Below, piece after piece: positions 1 to 8,008 of a DNA stretch of 64,000 nucleotides; position 1 is the first letter of the stretch, and the number at the start of each line of letters is the position of its first letter. The translations under genes and the position numbers were made by a program. The notes beneath the pieces were generated by a model. That model had not been told where the DNA came from. It saw only the letters and a list, made by a program, of their open reading frames with translations, and did not search any database. Origin of the DNA: Pelomonas sp. Root1217 (GTDB lineage Bacteria > Pseudomonadota > Gammaproteobacteria > Burkholderiales > Burkholderiaceae_C); assembly GCF_001425705.1 (NCBI RefSeq), contig NZ_LMDC01000012.1, positions 1,076,124 through 1,140,123 of the forward strand, given 5' to 3'.

Positions 1-245
1 ACCTGGCCGGTCAGCAAAGAGATAGCGCGGGTGACTGCATCCTTCACATCGGCACCCACGACGTCATTTCCATTTGCATCTTTTGTGTTGGGTTTAATGA
101 CAATATCCACCGTAGCGTTGGCCTTAATTTTAGGTACGCCTGCGTTTAAACCGACGCCATCACATTCGGTCGCGCTAGCGCTGCCAATCGAGAAACCCGC
201 TGACACGATCAGTATGGCGCTTTTAATAAGCGTCTGGCCGCTCAT
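1..245 (-). CDS. Secreted protein of unknown function, cut by the window edge
   Basis: The frame opens at an ATG (245-243) that overlaps the TGA of the upstream minus-strand gene as ATGA, so the two are translationally coupled. It stays open to base 1, so only the first ~81 residues are visible. Residues 1-24 look like a Sec signal peptide with an Ala-Ser-Ala cleavage site before Thr-Glu-Cys. The mature part begins with a short Cys-containing stretch and continues with a Val/Asn/Asp-rich segment typical of exported beta-structured proteins. No family is recognised. It is the distal gene of a row of small exported proteins in a segment with lower GC than the rest of the window. Confidence 0.6.
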   Translation of the reverse strand, partial: MSGQTLIKSAILIVSAGFSIGSASATECDGVGLNAGVPKIKANATVDIVIKPNTKDANGNDVVGADVKDAVTRAISLLTGQ

Positions 246-946
246 TTGCACCCCTCCTGTTCCAGGGACTCCTGAACCATGGCCTTCGCACGCGTTACAG
301 TCGTGCCGGACTCGAACGGCGACCAACCAGGGGCGGCGGGATAGATAGTCTCGTTTGAAATCTCGAGAAGATACGGAGTACCGGCAAAGATCCTCCTGTT
401 CTTGTCGGTAGCAGAGTGCATGATCATCAGATAGTGGCGACCCTTCACGTAGGCTGCCTGGGGATTACCTAGACGAATGATTTCCCCCTTGTATTGGACC
501 TCTCCACCTTGAACTAGTAGCTCGAAGGATTGCACTTTCGACGCGGGCTGCACGCTCCAACTATCAACAAGTTTGAAATGCAGCTTCGTAAAAATACCAA
601 TCTCGTCTTTCCCGATGAATGATTTTGAATTCTGAAGCTCGGCTATGCCAAATACAGCATAACGACAAGCGAAGCGTTGCAACGCTTCCAGGGTAGGATC
701 CATTTCACCCGATACCGGAAGTGCCTCCGGAAATGAAAAATATGTAGATCCAAGAACGCCATCGGGATGCTTGCTGTCCCGCAGCTTGTCAAGCTTTAGG
801 CTCTGCCTCATTCTTTTCGATTCGGGGAGCAACGACGCTGCTATGCTTTGGTCGCCATCATCGATGGTTAAGGCCTCATCGGCCGCTATAACGGAGGCGG
901 CTGCCATCATCAACAGCGCGGCGATTAACGATCTTTTCTGAAACAT
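242..946 (-). CDS. Secreted protein of unknown function (234 aa)
   Basis: The N-terminus (MFQKRSLIAALLMMAAASVIA followed by ADE) is a clear Sec signal peptide, so the product should be periplasmic or outside the cell. The mature protein of ~213 residues has one Cys in the RFACRY segment and one next to the C-terminus, which could form a disulfide. No domain is recognised. The stop overlaps the start of the following gene by ATGA, showing co-transcription. The gene starts 114 bp from the end of the next exported protein upstream. Codon use is less GC-biased than in the core genes further right, which suits horizontal acquisition. Function unknown. Confidence 0.7.
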   Translation of the reverse strand: MFQKRSLIAALLMMAAASVIAADEALTIDDGDQSIAASLLPESKRMRQSLKLDKLRDSKHPDGVLGSTYFSFPEALPVSGEMDPTLEALQRFACRYAVFGIAELQNSKSFIGKDEIGIFTKLHFKLVDSWSVQPASKVQSFELLVQGGEVQYKGEIIRLGNPQAAYVKGRHYLMIMHSATDKNRRIFAGTPYLLEISNETIYPAAPGWSPFESGTTVTRAKAMVQESLEQEGCK

Positions 947-1060
947 AGTTCAATCCATCTCTTGGTGATGATGTCGGCCGCACCGCCTTCAGCTGAACAG
1001 CGGCGCGGTCAAACAGGTGAGAAATGTTTAGCGGAGCACAGGGGCTTCAGCCTCTGCCGG

Positions 1061-1792
1061 CTACTCGACGGCGGCATCAAGCTCGGGTTCTGGTATTTCG
1101 CCGGCAATCTTGCAGAACCACTTGGCCCCGGCGGCCGGAATACAGTCGTCATACGGCTTCGGCGCCGGGCACATCCAGCCGCTGATCTGCCATTTGCATC
1201 CCTCCTCGGGTGGATCACCAGGAGTGCGCGGGTCATAGACAGTCATGCGTCCGGTGTATGGCGCGTCAACATGCGTAAGCGCCTCGATCATGCCCTGCAG
1301 TTTGACCACCGCAGGGACATATTGCCGGTTGATTTCATTCTCGGCGTTGATCAGTAACGCATGCCCGGCGGCTGCGGCGCCTCTACCCACCACGGCAATA
1401 CGAGTTTTTCCCGACAGGGAATACTTCATGCGCAGGTCAGCATACGCGGCCGGGAATGGCTCGGAGTTAATTTTGGTGCAGGCGACCCTCGGAGAGTTGA
1501 CGACAACGGCGCACACAAAAATCTCATATTTCGACCGCGCCACCCAACTGGCACGCGCATCCTTGATAATCGGTGCCGGGTAAATGCCCTCCACATTGCC
1601 GATGTATTTTGGCATCTCGACTGTGAAGCAAAGGCCCTCTGGGTCATCGCAGATGGCAGCCAGCTGCCCGCCTTGCCACTTCATTTTCGGCGTTGAGGTT
1701 TCAGCTGCATAAACGTTGCTGACGCCAGCAAATAAGATAAAGGGCGCCGCCAAAGTTCGGATTGCCATTTTAAATTGACTGATTTGCCACAT
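1061..1792 (-). CDS. Cys-rich secreted protein of unknown function (243 aa)
   Basis: A hydrophobic leader ending in a VYA-AE cleavage site indicates Sec export. Two ATGs are possible (1792 and 1768). The shorter start gives a more typical signal peptide (MAIRTLAAPFILFAGV...), and neither has a good ribosome binding site. The mature protein carries at least seven Cys residues, several near the C-terminus (GCKW, WMCP, DDCIP, WFCK), so it is probably a disulfide-stabilised periplasmic or extracellular protein. No family is recognised. It belongs to the same minus-strand series of exported proteins as its neighbours. Confidence 0.65.
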   Translation of the reverse strand: MWQISQFKMAIRTLAAPFILFAGVSNVYAAETSTPKMKWQGGQLAAICDDPEGLCFTVEMPKYIGNVEGIYPAPIIKDARASWVARSKYEIFVCAVVVNSPRVACTKINSEPFPAAYADLRMKYSLSGKTRIAVVGRGAAAAGHALLINAENEINRQYVPAVVKLQGMIEALTHVDAPYTGRMTVYDPRTPGDPPEEGCKWQISGWMCPAPKPYDDCIPAAGAKWFCKIAGEIPEPELDAAVE

Positions 1793-1936
1793 TGATCTAG
1801 TCCGGTAGTGAAATTATCGAGATCGACATTGGAATTCGGCTTCCAGCGATACCCTTGCATGAAAAGGGCTGGTGGCTCACATACCCGCGTGCAGAGACGA
1901 TGGGTGGACAGTGGCAAGCCAAACTAGTAATGCGCC

Positions 1937-2455
1937 TTAGAGGAGACGTTCTACTCGGGCGGCAATGGTGCTTGCACTCGTTATGGTCGCCCAGGCGCCA
2001 TGCGAATCAAGTCTTTGTGAAGCCGTATCGGGCAGACTCATACCCGGCCGAGGCAAATTGTCAGTCTGGTTGGCAAACGTGGGCAGCGACATTGAATTAA
2101 AGCCGCAAGACCCGCCACCGCCACCGCCTCCACCACCGCCCCCTCCTGAACAATGGCTTGTGCAACCTGCCATAGCGGAACTAGCGGCAGTTTCACCCGC
2201 TTGGGAAGCCGCACTCGCCATACTGGCGAGGCAACCAGCTTCGGCACCCGAGTATTGGGCGTATTGGGAACAGACGCTATACGCCTGTGCCATGATGCTA
2301 TTTATGGTCTCCTGCCTAACTGAATTTGCGAGGCTGGCGCACGCGTCCAGACAGCCTTGGTCTTGAGCGTGGGCAACAGTGGAAGATGCCATCATGAGCG
2401 TCAGTACAAGCGCAGAGACGGCAGAATTTTGGATAGTTTTACGAAAAATTTTCAC
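1937..2455 (-). CDS. Secreted Cys-rich protein with a 12-Gly tract
   Basis: A GTG start (2455) follows an AGGA box at about 8 nt spacing. Residues 1-30 form a Sec signal peptide ending AHA-QD. The mature N-terminal half is Ala/Ser/Gln-rich and helical, with six Cys spaced roughly evenly (GCLDAC, VCSQ, GCLAS, GCTSHC). An uninterrupted run of 12 Gly (bases 2111-2146) with mixed GGN codons follows, then SCGF and a polar C-terminus. The Gly run looks like a flexible linker between a helical Cys-rich domain and a short tail. No family is recognised. It is the first gene of the minus-strand series and may carry the promoter for it. Confidence 0.65.
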   Translation of the reverse strand: MKIFRKTIQNSAVSALVLTLMMASSTVAHAQDQGCLDACASLANSVRQETINSIMAQAYSVCSQYAQYSGAEAGCLASMASAASQAGETAASSAMAGCTSHCSGGGGGGGGGGGGSCGFNSMSLPTFANQTDNLPRPGMSLPDTASQRLDSHGAWATITSASTIAARVERLL

Positions 2456-2883
2456 AAAGGTGGTCCTGATAAAAATTAAAGGAAGGTCACTAGCTCAAAA
2501 TTCGACGCGCGGGAGGCGAGTCACTTTTGGGAACGCTTAAATGCCTGAATATTCGATGAATCTCTCCGTTTTCCGGAATTGCCCCTAGGGTCGGCCAGCG
2601 GGCAGCGTGCGATCCATAGCCCCAATTGGGCGCACGTGAGGCGATTGGTCATGCCACATTGGGTGCTTGAGGCGCGTGGTCATGCCACTTTACCGATTCA
2701 GTGCAGTTGTGGGCTTAGGGCTAACGATTTGTGAATATTGCCCAACAGGGTCAGACCGGCAGGCGGAGTGCGGGTCAGGGGCGCAGTTCGGGGCATCGGA
2801 GTCGAAGGACTTCTTGCGCCACCCTGCCTGCACCTCGGCGGCCGTGACCTGCCGCAGCGCCGACACGGACTTGCTTGCCGAGG
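2456..2883. other. Intergenic scar region
   Basis: No convincing gene is visible. AT-rich sequence just upstream of the GTG at 2455 should hold the promoter of the minus-strand cassette. GC content rises to the right, and the stretch ends in a fragment of aceK. A tandem motif lies at 2638-2688. Together this looks like the junction of an acquired block with the resident chromosome. Confidence 0.5.
2638..2688. repeat. Two direct copies of a 20-nt motif, 31-bp period
   Basis: GAGGCGATTGGTCATGCCAC (2638-2657) and GAGGCGCGTGGTCATGCCAC (2669-2688) differ at two positions and are spaced 31 bp apart, close to three helical turns. They could be a protein binding array or a duplicated end of a lost mobile element. 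Confidence 0.6.
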
Positions 2884-3054
2884 CTGTCGATCGGCAGGCC
2901 CGAGCAGTTGGAGGGCGTCGTCGTCGAGTACGGCAACGCGATCACGGACCTGGTGGCTGCCAACATCTTTCCCGGCGACATGCTGTGGAAGAACTTCGGC
3001 ATCACTCGTGAGGACCGCCGCCACGGCAAGGTCGTGCTTTACGCCGCTGCCTGA
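2884..3054 (+). pseudogene. aceK: Fragment of isocitrate dehydrogenase kinase/phosphatase (aceK)
   Basis: The plus-strand frame through 2905-3054 reads [13 protein letters not shown], then [18 protein letters not shown], then HGKVVLY. This is the highly conserved kinase-core segment of AceK, which in E. coli runs [20 protein letters not shown] and KNFGVTRHGRVVFYDYDEI. Four extra codons (Glu-Asp-Arg-Arg) interrupt the conserved TRHG, and the frame stops right after VVLY, before the conserved DYDE motif. An intact AceK is ~580 residues. Only ~50 codons survive here with no start, so this is a decayed remnant. A functional aceK may exist elsewhere in the genome. Confidence 0.82.
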
Positions 3055-3140
3055 GCCGAAGCGGCTCCGTCCGACAGGCGCGGCCCCCTCGCCAACCAAC
3101 AATGGCGCAGCCGCAACTCGTGGCCGCTGGGAGCCCCTGC

Positions 3141-3725
3141 ATGATCTTCGACGCCATCCGCGAAAGCCACGACCTGCAACGCGATCTGTGCCGCAAGCTC
3201 ACCGCGTCGCGCGGCGACACGGCCGCGCGCCAGTTGCTGTTCCTGCAGTTGAAGGTCGAGCTGATGGCACACGCGGCGGCCGAAGAGCGCTTCCTCTACG
3301 TGCCGCTGCTGATGGAGGATGGAGGCCTTGATGCCTCGCGGCATGCGCTGCATGAGCACCACCAGGTGGACGAACTGCTCGAAGACCTGTCCGTGCGCGA
3401 CAAGCAACAGGACGGCTGGATCGCAACCGCCAAGCAGCTCAGTTTCAAGGTGCGCCACCACCTGAAGGAGGAGGAATCGAAGTTCTTCCACGTCGCCGGC
3501 CGCCTGCTGTCAGACACGAAGAAGCAGCAACTCGCCGGCAAGTACACACGCGAGATCGTGCGCATGCGCAAGCATTACGCCGCCGAGTACCAGACCGTGG
3601 CGGTGTCAGCAGCGACTGGCTTGGTCAAGCCCGCCAAGCCCGCTGCCGACAAGCCGGCGACGCACGGCAACGCCAGCGCCGGCGCCCAGCTGCGCGGCAA
3701 GAGCAAGCCGCGGCGCACGCGCTGA
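3141..3725 (+). CDS. Hemerythrin HHE-domain protein
   Basis: A 194-residue protein from the ATG at 3141. An upstream in-frame ATG at 3102 would add 13 unlikely residues. Residues 1-140 form a four-helix hemerythrin HHE domain with the expected His/Glu ligands: ESHD near the N-terminus, HAAAEE, HALHEHHQVDE and HHLKEEESKFF. Such domains bind a di-iron centre and serve in O2, NO or redox sensing or iron-sulfur repair. The last ~50 residues are Lys/Ala/Pro-rich and basic, ending KSKPRRTR, perhaps for nucleic acid contact. There is no signal peptide, so it is cytosolic. It stands alone downstream of the aceK remnant. Confidence 0.85.
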   Translation: MIFDAIRESHDLQRDLCRKLTASRGDTAARQLLFLQLKVELMAHAAAEERFLYVPLLMEDGGLDASRHALHEHHQVDELLEDLSVRDKQQDGWIATAKQLSFKVRHHLKEEESKFFHVAGRLLSDTKKQQLAGKYTREIVRMRKHYAAEYQTVAVSAATGLVKPAKPAADKPATHGNASAGAQLRGKSKPRRTR

Positions 3726-3776
3726 TGTGAACGCCCCTCGTCCGGTCTCGCCACGCTGAACGCGGGCAAGCCCAGT

Positions 3777-3864
3777 CGGTCCCCCGCGGGGACGCGGCCG
3801 CTCACGGCATCGAGCCGCGAGCGGGCTCAGGCGGGCCGGCTTGGGGCGGCCCGGCGCTGGGCCC
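3777..3864 (-). repeat. Dispersed structured repeat, copy C
   Basis: On the minus strand this reads GGGCCCAGCGCCGGGCCGC-CCCAAGCCGGCCCGC at one end and GTCCCCGCGGGGGACCG at the other, matching copies at 15826 and 55123. The centre is a hairpin: CCGCTCACGGC (3798-3808) pairs with GCCGCGAGCGG (3814-3824). It differs in sequence from the hairpins of the other copies. It lies between convergent genes and may also act as a terminator. Confidence 0.75.
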
Positions 3865-3894
3865 GAAGTACGAACGCGGAGTCGCCGCGGTGCT

Positions 3895-4263
3895 TCAGCC
3901 CTGCGTCGGCCTGAACACCCGCACCCGGTGGCCGTCCGGGTCCGCCGTCACGGCCGTGTAGCCGAAATCCAGTGCCGTCGGCGCCTGCAGCACCGGCCAG
4001 CCAGAGGCCTTCCAGGCGGCGACGGCGGCGTTGACTTCGTTGTCGGTGGCGACCGTGATGCCGATCTCGGCACCGCCGCCGCGCTGGCCGCTGCCCGGCT
4101 GCACGTCATGCGCGGCCCAGAGGCCGAGCATGGTCTTGTCATTGAGCATGAACATCGCGAAGTTGGGGCTCTGCTCGACGGGTTCGCGGCCCAGCAGCGA
4201 GCGGTAGAAGAGCACGCTCTCGGCGGGGCTGTGCACGTAGAGGATGAGGCAGTCGGGTTGCAT
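3895..4263 (-). CDS. VOC (glyoxalase/bleomycin resistance) family protein
   Basis: A 122-residue protein with a single vicinal-oxygen-chelate fold. It begins with the beta strand CLILYVHSPAESVLFYRSLLG, has the central MFMLNDKTMLGLW strand, and ends in YTAVTADPDGHRVRVFRP. The segment order (YVHSP, FYRSLLG, then ADPDGHRVRVF) resembles EhpR-like phenazine-resistance and other antibiotic-binding VOC proteins more than metal-dependent glyoxalase I. The usual metal-binding His/Glu set is not evident, so ligand sequestration is as likely as catalysis. It is a solitary gene. Confidence 0.8.
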   Translation of the reverse strand: MQPDCLILYVHSPAESVLFYRSLLGREPVEQSPNFAMFMLNDKTMLGLWAAHDVQPGSGQRGGGAEIGITVATDNEVNAAVAAWKASGWPVLQAPTALDFGYTAVTADPDGHRVRVFRPTQG

Positions 4264-4450
4264 GGCGGTCTCCGCTAGGTAGTGAATGAAGCCATCGTCG
4301 GCGCCGGTCGTGTCACCGGTTGTCAGCAGGCCCGGCGGCTATCCCGGCGGTAGTTTTCACATCGCGCTTGTGATCCCTGGCGGGGCGCACTTGCGTCCTT
4401 GATGACAGGCCCGGCGTGTTGCCGTGCCCCACCTCTATCGGAGAACCATC

Positions 4451-5074
4451 ATGGCCGCATTGCCCGTCACCATCGCCCTGAAGAGCATCAAGTGCAAGAT
4501 CGAGACCGACGAGGTCGGCTCGGACGAGCCCTATGTGCTCGTCACCGCCGTCGACCTGACCAACCCGATCCTGCCCAACGCCGAAGTCACGCTCTACGGC
4601 CCGTGGGGCGACGTCGACGAGGGCGAATCCCGCAGCACCCAGCCGCTGCAGCCGGGCATCAACCCGAGCGACATGCCCTTCATCATCTGGCGCCGCAATG
4701 CCTGGGGCCCGTCGGGCCAGGCCAAGGCCATCGCCAACCCGGCCAATGCCGTCATCCTCGTGTCGATGATGGAGCATGACGATGGCAAGCCCGGCACGGC
4801 GCGCGAACTGACCAAGGGCGCCGTCGTCAGCTCGCTGGCGGCCTCTGCCGGCATGACGCGGGCTCAGCGCGTGAGCAAGCTGAAGGCCGACATCCACGGC
4901 GCGCTCGGCATTCCCACCGGCTTCCCCAACTTCGACGACCGCGTCGGCACGACCCAGGAGTTCGTGCTCAGCACCAACCTGCTAGACGTGGCGGCCGGCC
5001 CCAAGAGCAAGACGCTGACCATCGTGGGTGATGGCGGCAAGTACGAGGTCACCCTCGTGGTGACCAAGGGCTGA
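4451..5074 (+). CDS. Conserved hypothetical cytosolic protein (207 aa)
   Basis: The start at 4451 is supported by a GGAGA box at about 7 nt spacing. There is no signal peptide or membrane segment. The N-terminal half (residues 1-110) is beta-rich, with EPYVLVTAVDLTNP, VTLYGPWGDVDEGE and ILVSMMEHDDGKPGTAREL, as in a C2- or lectin-like beta sandwich. Residues 110-150 form a helical linker. The C-terminus repeats beta character (TLTIVGDGGKYEVTLVV). The acidic loops (DEVGSDE, DVDEGE, EHDDG) could bind calcium. No family is recognised and function is unknown. It is monocistronic and followed by two perfect hairpins. Confidence 0.7.
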   Translation: MAALPVTIALKSIKCKIETDEVGSDEPYVLVTAVDLTNPILPNAEVTLYGPWGDVDEGESRSTQPLQPGINPSDMPFIIWRRNAWGPSGQAKAIANPANAVILVSMMEHDDGKPGTARELTKGAVVSSLAASAGMTRAQRVSKLKADIHGALGIPTGFPNFDDRVGTTQEFVLSTNLLDVAAGPKSKTLTIVGDGGKYEVTLVVTKG

Positions 5075-5085
5075 GACCCGACCGA

Positions 5086-5137
5086 GCACAGGGCCTGCGC
5101 CCTGTGCGACGCGGGCCTGCCGTACAAGGCGGCAGGC
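5086..5137. terminator. Twin hairpins between convergent genes
   Basis: Two perfect stems: GCACAGGGC (5086-5094) with GCCCTGTGC (5099-5107), and GCCTGCCG (5115-5122) with CGGCAGGC (5130-5137). No T-run follows the first. They sit between the ends of convergent genes and probably act as a bidirectional transcription barrier or 3'-end stabiliser. Confidence 0.55.
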
Positions 5138-5155
5138 ATATCGGCCCACTGCTTG

Positions 5156-5452
5156 TTAACCGCCCGCCTTGACTGGCGCCTTCACCGCCGGGCAGGCGGT
5201 GTTGGCCGGGTCGGGACACTTCGGCAGCTTGGGTTTGACCTGGGTACCGGTATTGCTGCCATTGGTTGCGGCGCCACCACCGCTGCCACCGGCGACGGGC
5301 GCAGCGCCGCCGGGCGGGGTGGCAGCCTTCACCGCCGGTGAGCTGGCGGCCTTGGCCGCCGGGGTGCCCGTGGCCGGTGCCGCATCAGCGGCGTGCGCCG
5401 CGAGCGCGGCGCCCAGGCAGGCCGTGGCCAGTATCAATTCGAGAAGTTTCAT
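5156..5452 (-). CDS. Small secreted Ala/Pro-rich protein
   Basis: A 98-residue product with a Sec signal peptide (MKLLELILATACLGAALAAHA, then AD). The mature part is low complexity (Ala, Pro, Lys, Gly) with a short conserved-looking block CPDPANTACPAVK holding two Cys. It starts 12 bp after the stop of the kinase gene, so it is the third gene of an ECF sigma-kinase operon. It may be a periplasmic partner or a target of that module. No family is recognised. Confidence 0.6.
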   Translation of the reverse strand: MKLLELILATACLGAALAAHAADAAPATGTPAAKAASSPAVKAATPPGGAAPVAGGSGGGAATNGSNTGTQVKPKLPKCPDPANTACPAVKAPVKAGG

Positions 5453-5464
5453 CGCAGTCCTCCG

Positions 5465-8008
5465 TCAGAAGTCCAGCAGGGCCAAGCCCAGCGGCGCCGG
5501 GTGGGATGTGGACGATAGCAATTGCGAAAACCGGGTGCGCACGGCCGCGGCGTCGGCACGGTCGGCCAGCGCACCAGCGTAGGCATCCAGCGCGTCGCGC
5601 GCGTCGCGGCCCTCTCCGAGCGCGACGAGCGCCCTCAGCCGCAGGCGGTCCGGATGGCCCGGCGGCAGGCCGGCCTCGGCCAGCGCCAGGGCTTCGTGAT
5701 AGGCGGTGCGAGCCGGCTCGATGCGACCAGCGCTTTCGTGGGCCAGGCCCAGCAGCGCCAGCGTCGGCCAGCGATCGGTGTCCTGCAACCCCAGGCGCGT
5801 GCGCTGGGCGGCCTCGGCCTGCGTCAGCATCGCGACGGCCTCGGCCGTGCGCCCCTGACGTAGCGCCGCCTCGCCGAGCAGTGCGCGCGCGCGCTCCGCC
5901 GCCGGGTGGCCCGCCTCTTCCAGCGTGGACAGCAGGGGGCGCATCCGCTCTTCGGCGGCCGCCGGCTCGCCACGTCGCAATTGCTGGCGTGCCGCCACCA
6001 GCCCCACGACGGCGGTCGCCTGGGCTTCGCCGCCGCTGCGGGCCTGCGCCAACGCCAGCTCCGCTTCGCGCGCCGCCTCGTCGGGTCGGCCGGCGTGGAA
6101 CAGCGCGGTGGACAGCCAGGTGCGCGTCGAGACGGTGTTGAGGTCAGCCGGCCCCAGCACTTCCTGCAGCTCCTGCACGCTGGCGCGCAGCAAGGGCAGG
6201 GCGGCGACGTGGTGGCCCAGTTCGACCTCCATCGTCGCGACGGCCATCCGGGCCTGGGCGGCGATCAGCCGCCCCGCGCCTTCGCTGGCATCGACGAGGG
6301 CTTGCAGCCAGTGCCGCGCGTCGTCCCAACGCCCCTGGGCCCGGGCGAGGCTGGACATCGCATCGGCCACGCGCCGATAGCGCTCGTGGCGCGTGCCGAA
6401 ACGCTCGCGAACCCCTTGCTCGGCCCGCGCCAGCAGCGACTGCGCATCGTCGAGGCGGCCGGCCTCCGTCGCCATCTCGCCGAGATGGGCGAGGGCGGAC
6501 AACGCCACCGCGTCGTCCTGCGCCGGCGCCGCAGGCACCAACCCCATCAGCAGCGCGCGCGCATCGTCGGTCTGGCCCAGGCGGCTGCGGGCATTGGCGA
6601 GCTCGAAGGCGACGTCGCGCCCCGTCTCGCCGCGGCCCTGCAGCTGGGCGTGTGCGAGCGACAGCGCTTCGGCCGCAAGCGGCATGTCGCCGGATTGGTT
6701 CAGCAGCAGGCCCAGTGGCCGAGCCACTTCGGCCAGCATGGCCGGGTCATCGCCCAGCCGTCGCTTGGCTTCGGCCCAGCTGCGCCTGAGCAGCTCGAGC
6801 ATCGGCACCGTCGCGCTACCGGAGGCATCGGGGCTGAGGCCGGCGAGCAGCTCGGTCAGCACGCTCTGCACACGCCGCGTGCGTTCGGCTTCGCGTGCGG
6901 CCTCGCGCCACTGCCAGGCGGTGGTGGCCATGCCGGCCAGCAGGCTGGCCAGCACCAGGCTGAGTGCGAGCAGCTGCAGCCGGTAGCGGCGCGCGAACTT
7001 GGCGCTTCGGTAGGCCAGCGAGTCGGGCCGCGCCAGGACGGGGCGATGCTCGAGATGGCGGCGCACGTCGTCGGCCAGGGCGCTGGCGCCGGCATAGCGC
7101 TCGTCGGGGCGCTCCTTCAGCGCGCGGCCGACGATGAGCGCAAGGTCGCCGCGCAGTGTGGCCCCTGGCTCGCGCTGGCCGGTCAGCAGCAGGCACAGCA
7201 GCCGCCCCAGAGCGAACACGTCGGTGGCCGTGCTGACGGGTTCGCCGCGCAACTGCTCCGGCGCGGCGTACTCGGGCGTCAGGCCGGCGGGCAGCTGCGC
7301 CGTCAGTTCTGCCCCCGCGTCGTCGGCGAGCAGCTTGGCGACGCCGAAATCCAGCAGCTTCACATCGCCGTCCGCGGTGACAAGGATGTTGCCTGGCTTG
7401 AGATCGCGGTGCACGACCAGCCGCGCATGCGCATGGGCCACCGCGTCGCAGACCTGCAGGAAGAGCTGCAGCCGCGCCTCCAAATGGAGGTTTTGCAGCT
7501 CGCACCAGCGGTCGATGCGCTCGCCCTCCACCAGCTCCAGCACCAGGTAGCGCGTGCGCGTCGCGCCGACCAGGGCCTCGCCGATATCCAGCAGGCGGGC
7601 GATGTGTGGATGGGTCAACCGCGACAGCAGCTCGCCCTCGCGGCGAAAGCGCGCCTGGTTCCCCTCGCCGCGCCACGGGCTGTGCAGCAGCTTGATGGCC
7701 GCCTCGCCGCTGTGGGCACCATCGCTGCGCCGTGCGCGCCAGACCTCGCCCATGCCGCCGCTGCCCAGCGGTGCGACGAGGGTCCACGCGCCCAGCACCT
7801 GGCCGGCCAGTTCCGGTGCGTTCGGCAAATGGGCAGGCTCTTTCAGAAAGCCACCGGCTTCTGCGGCGCGGTCAGCGTTGATGAGCGCCTCCAGCCGCTC
7901 CCGTTGCGCCGACGGCAACTCGGCCAGCAAGGCTTCACGCTCGGCCGGCGTCGCGTCCTGCCATTCATCGAAGGCGGCGAGCGCGCCAGCCTGATAGGTC
8001 GTGTTCAC
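5465..8008 (-). CDS. Membrane-anchored Ser/Thr protein kinase with TPR domain
   Basis: An 847-residue protein starting with GTG inside the GTGA overlap with the upstream sigma factor gene. Residues ~72-330 are a Hanks-type kinase: glycine loop GSGGMG (82-87), Lys106, HRDLKPGN with Asp202, DFG at 220-222 and APE at 249-251. All catalytic residues are present, so it should be active. A membrane helix spans ~344-366. The remaining ~480 residues are Ala/Leu/Arg-rich helical repeats of TPR type (for example ALLNQSGDMPLAAEALSLAH). The kinase is therefore cytosolic and the TPR array probably periplasmic. Residues 1-70 resemble the short helical N-terminal region common to kinases linked with ECF sigma factors. 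Confidence 0.9.
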   Translation of the reverse strand: MNTTYQAGALAAFDEWQDATPAEREALLAELPSAQRERLEALINADRAAEAGGFLKEPAHLPNAPELAGQVLGAWTLVAPLGSGGMGEVWRARRSDGAHSGEAAIKLLHSPWRGEGNQARFRREGELLSRLTHPHIARLLDIGEALVGATRTRYLVLELVEGERIDRWCELQNLHLEARLQLFLQVCDAVAHAHARLVVHRDLKPGNILVTADGDVKLLDFGVAKLLADDAGAELTAQLPAGLTPEYAAPEQLRGEPVSTATDVFALGRLLCLLLTGQREPGATLRGDLALIVGRALKERPDERYAGASALADDVRRHLEHRPVLARPDSLAYRSAKFARRYRLQLLALSLVLASLLAGMATTAWQWREAAREAERTRRVQSVLTELLAGLSPDASGSATVPMLELLRRSWAEAKRRLGDDPAMLAEVARPLGLLLNQSGDMPLAAEALSLAHAQLQGRGETGRDVAFELANARSRLGQTDDARALLMGLVPAAPAQDDAVALSALAHLGEMATEAGRLDDAQSLLARAEQGVRERFGTRHERYRRVADAMSSLARAQGRWDDARHWLQALVDASEGAGRLIAAQARMAVATMEVELGHHVAALPLLRASVQELQEVLGPADLNTVSTRTWLSTALFHAGRPDEAAREAELALAQARSGGEAQATAVVGLVAARQQLRRGEPAAAEERMRPLLSTLEEAGHPAAERARALLGEAALRQGRTAEAVAMLTQAEAAQRTRLGLQDTDRWPTLALLGLAHESAGRIEPARTAYHEALALAEAGLPPGHPDRLRLRALVALGEGRDARDALDAYAGALADRADAAAVRTRFSQLLSSTSHPAPLGLALLDF

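Noticed and set aside
2690..2755. GGGCTAACG and GCCCAAC boxes resembling parts of an integron attC site
   Set aside because: The paired simple sites and the palindromic body of an attC are not complete, and no integrase or cassette array is nearby.
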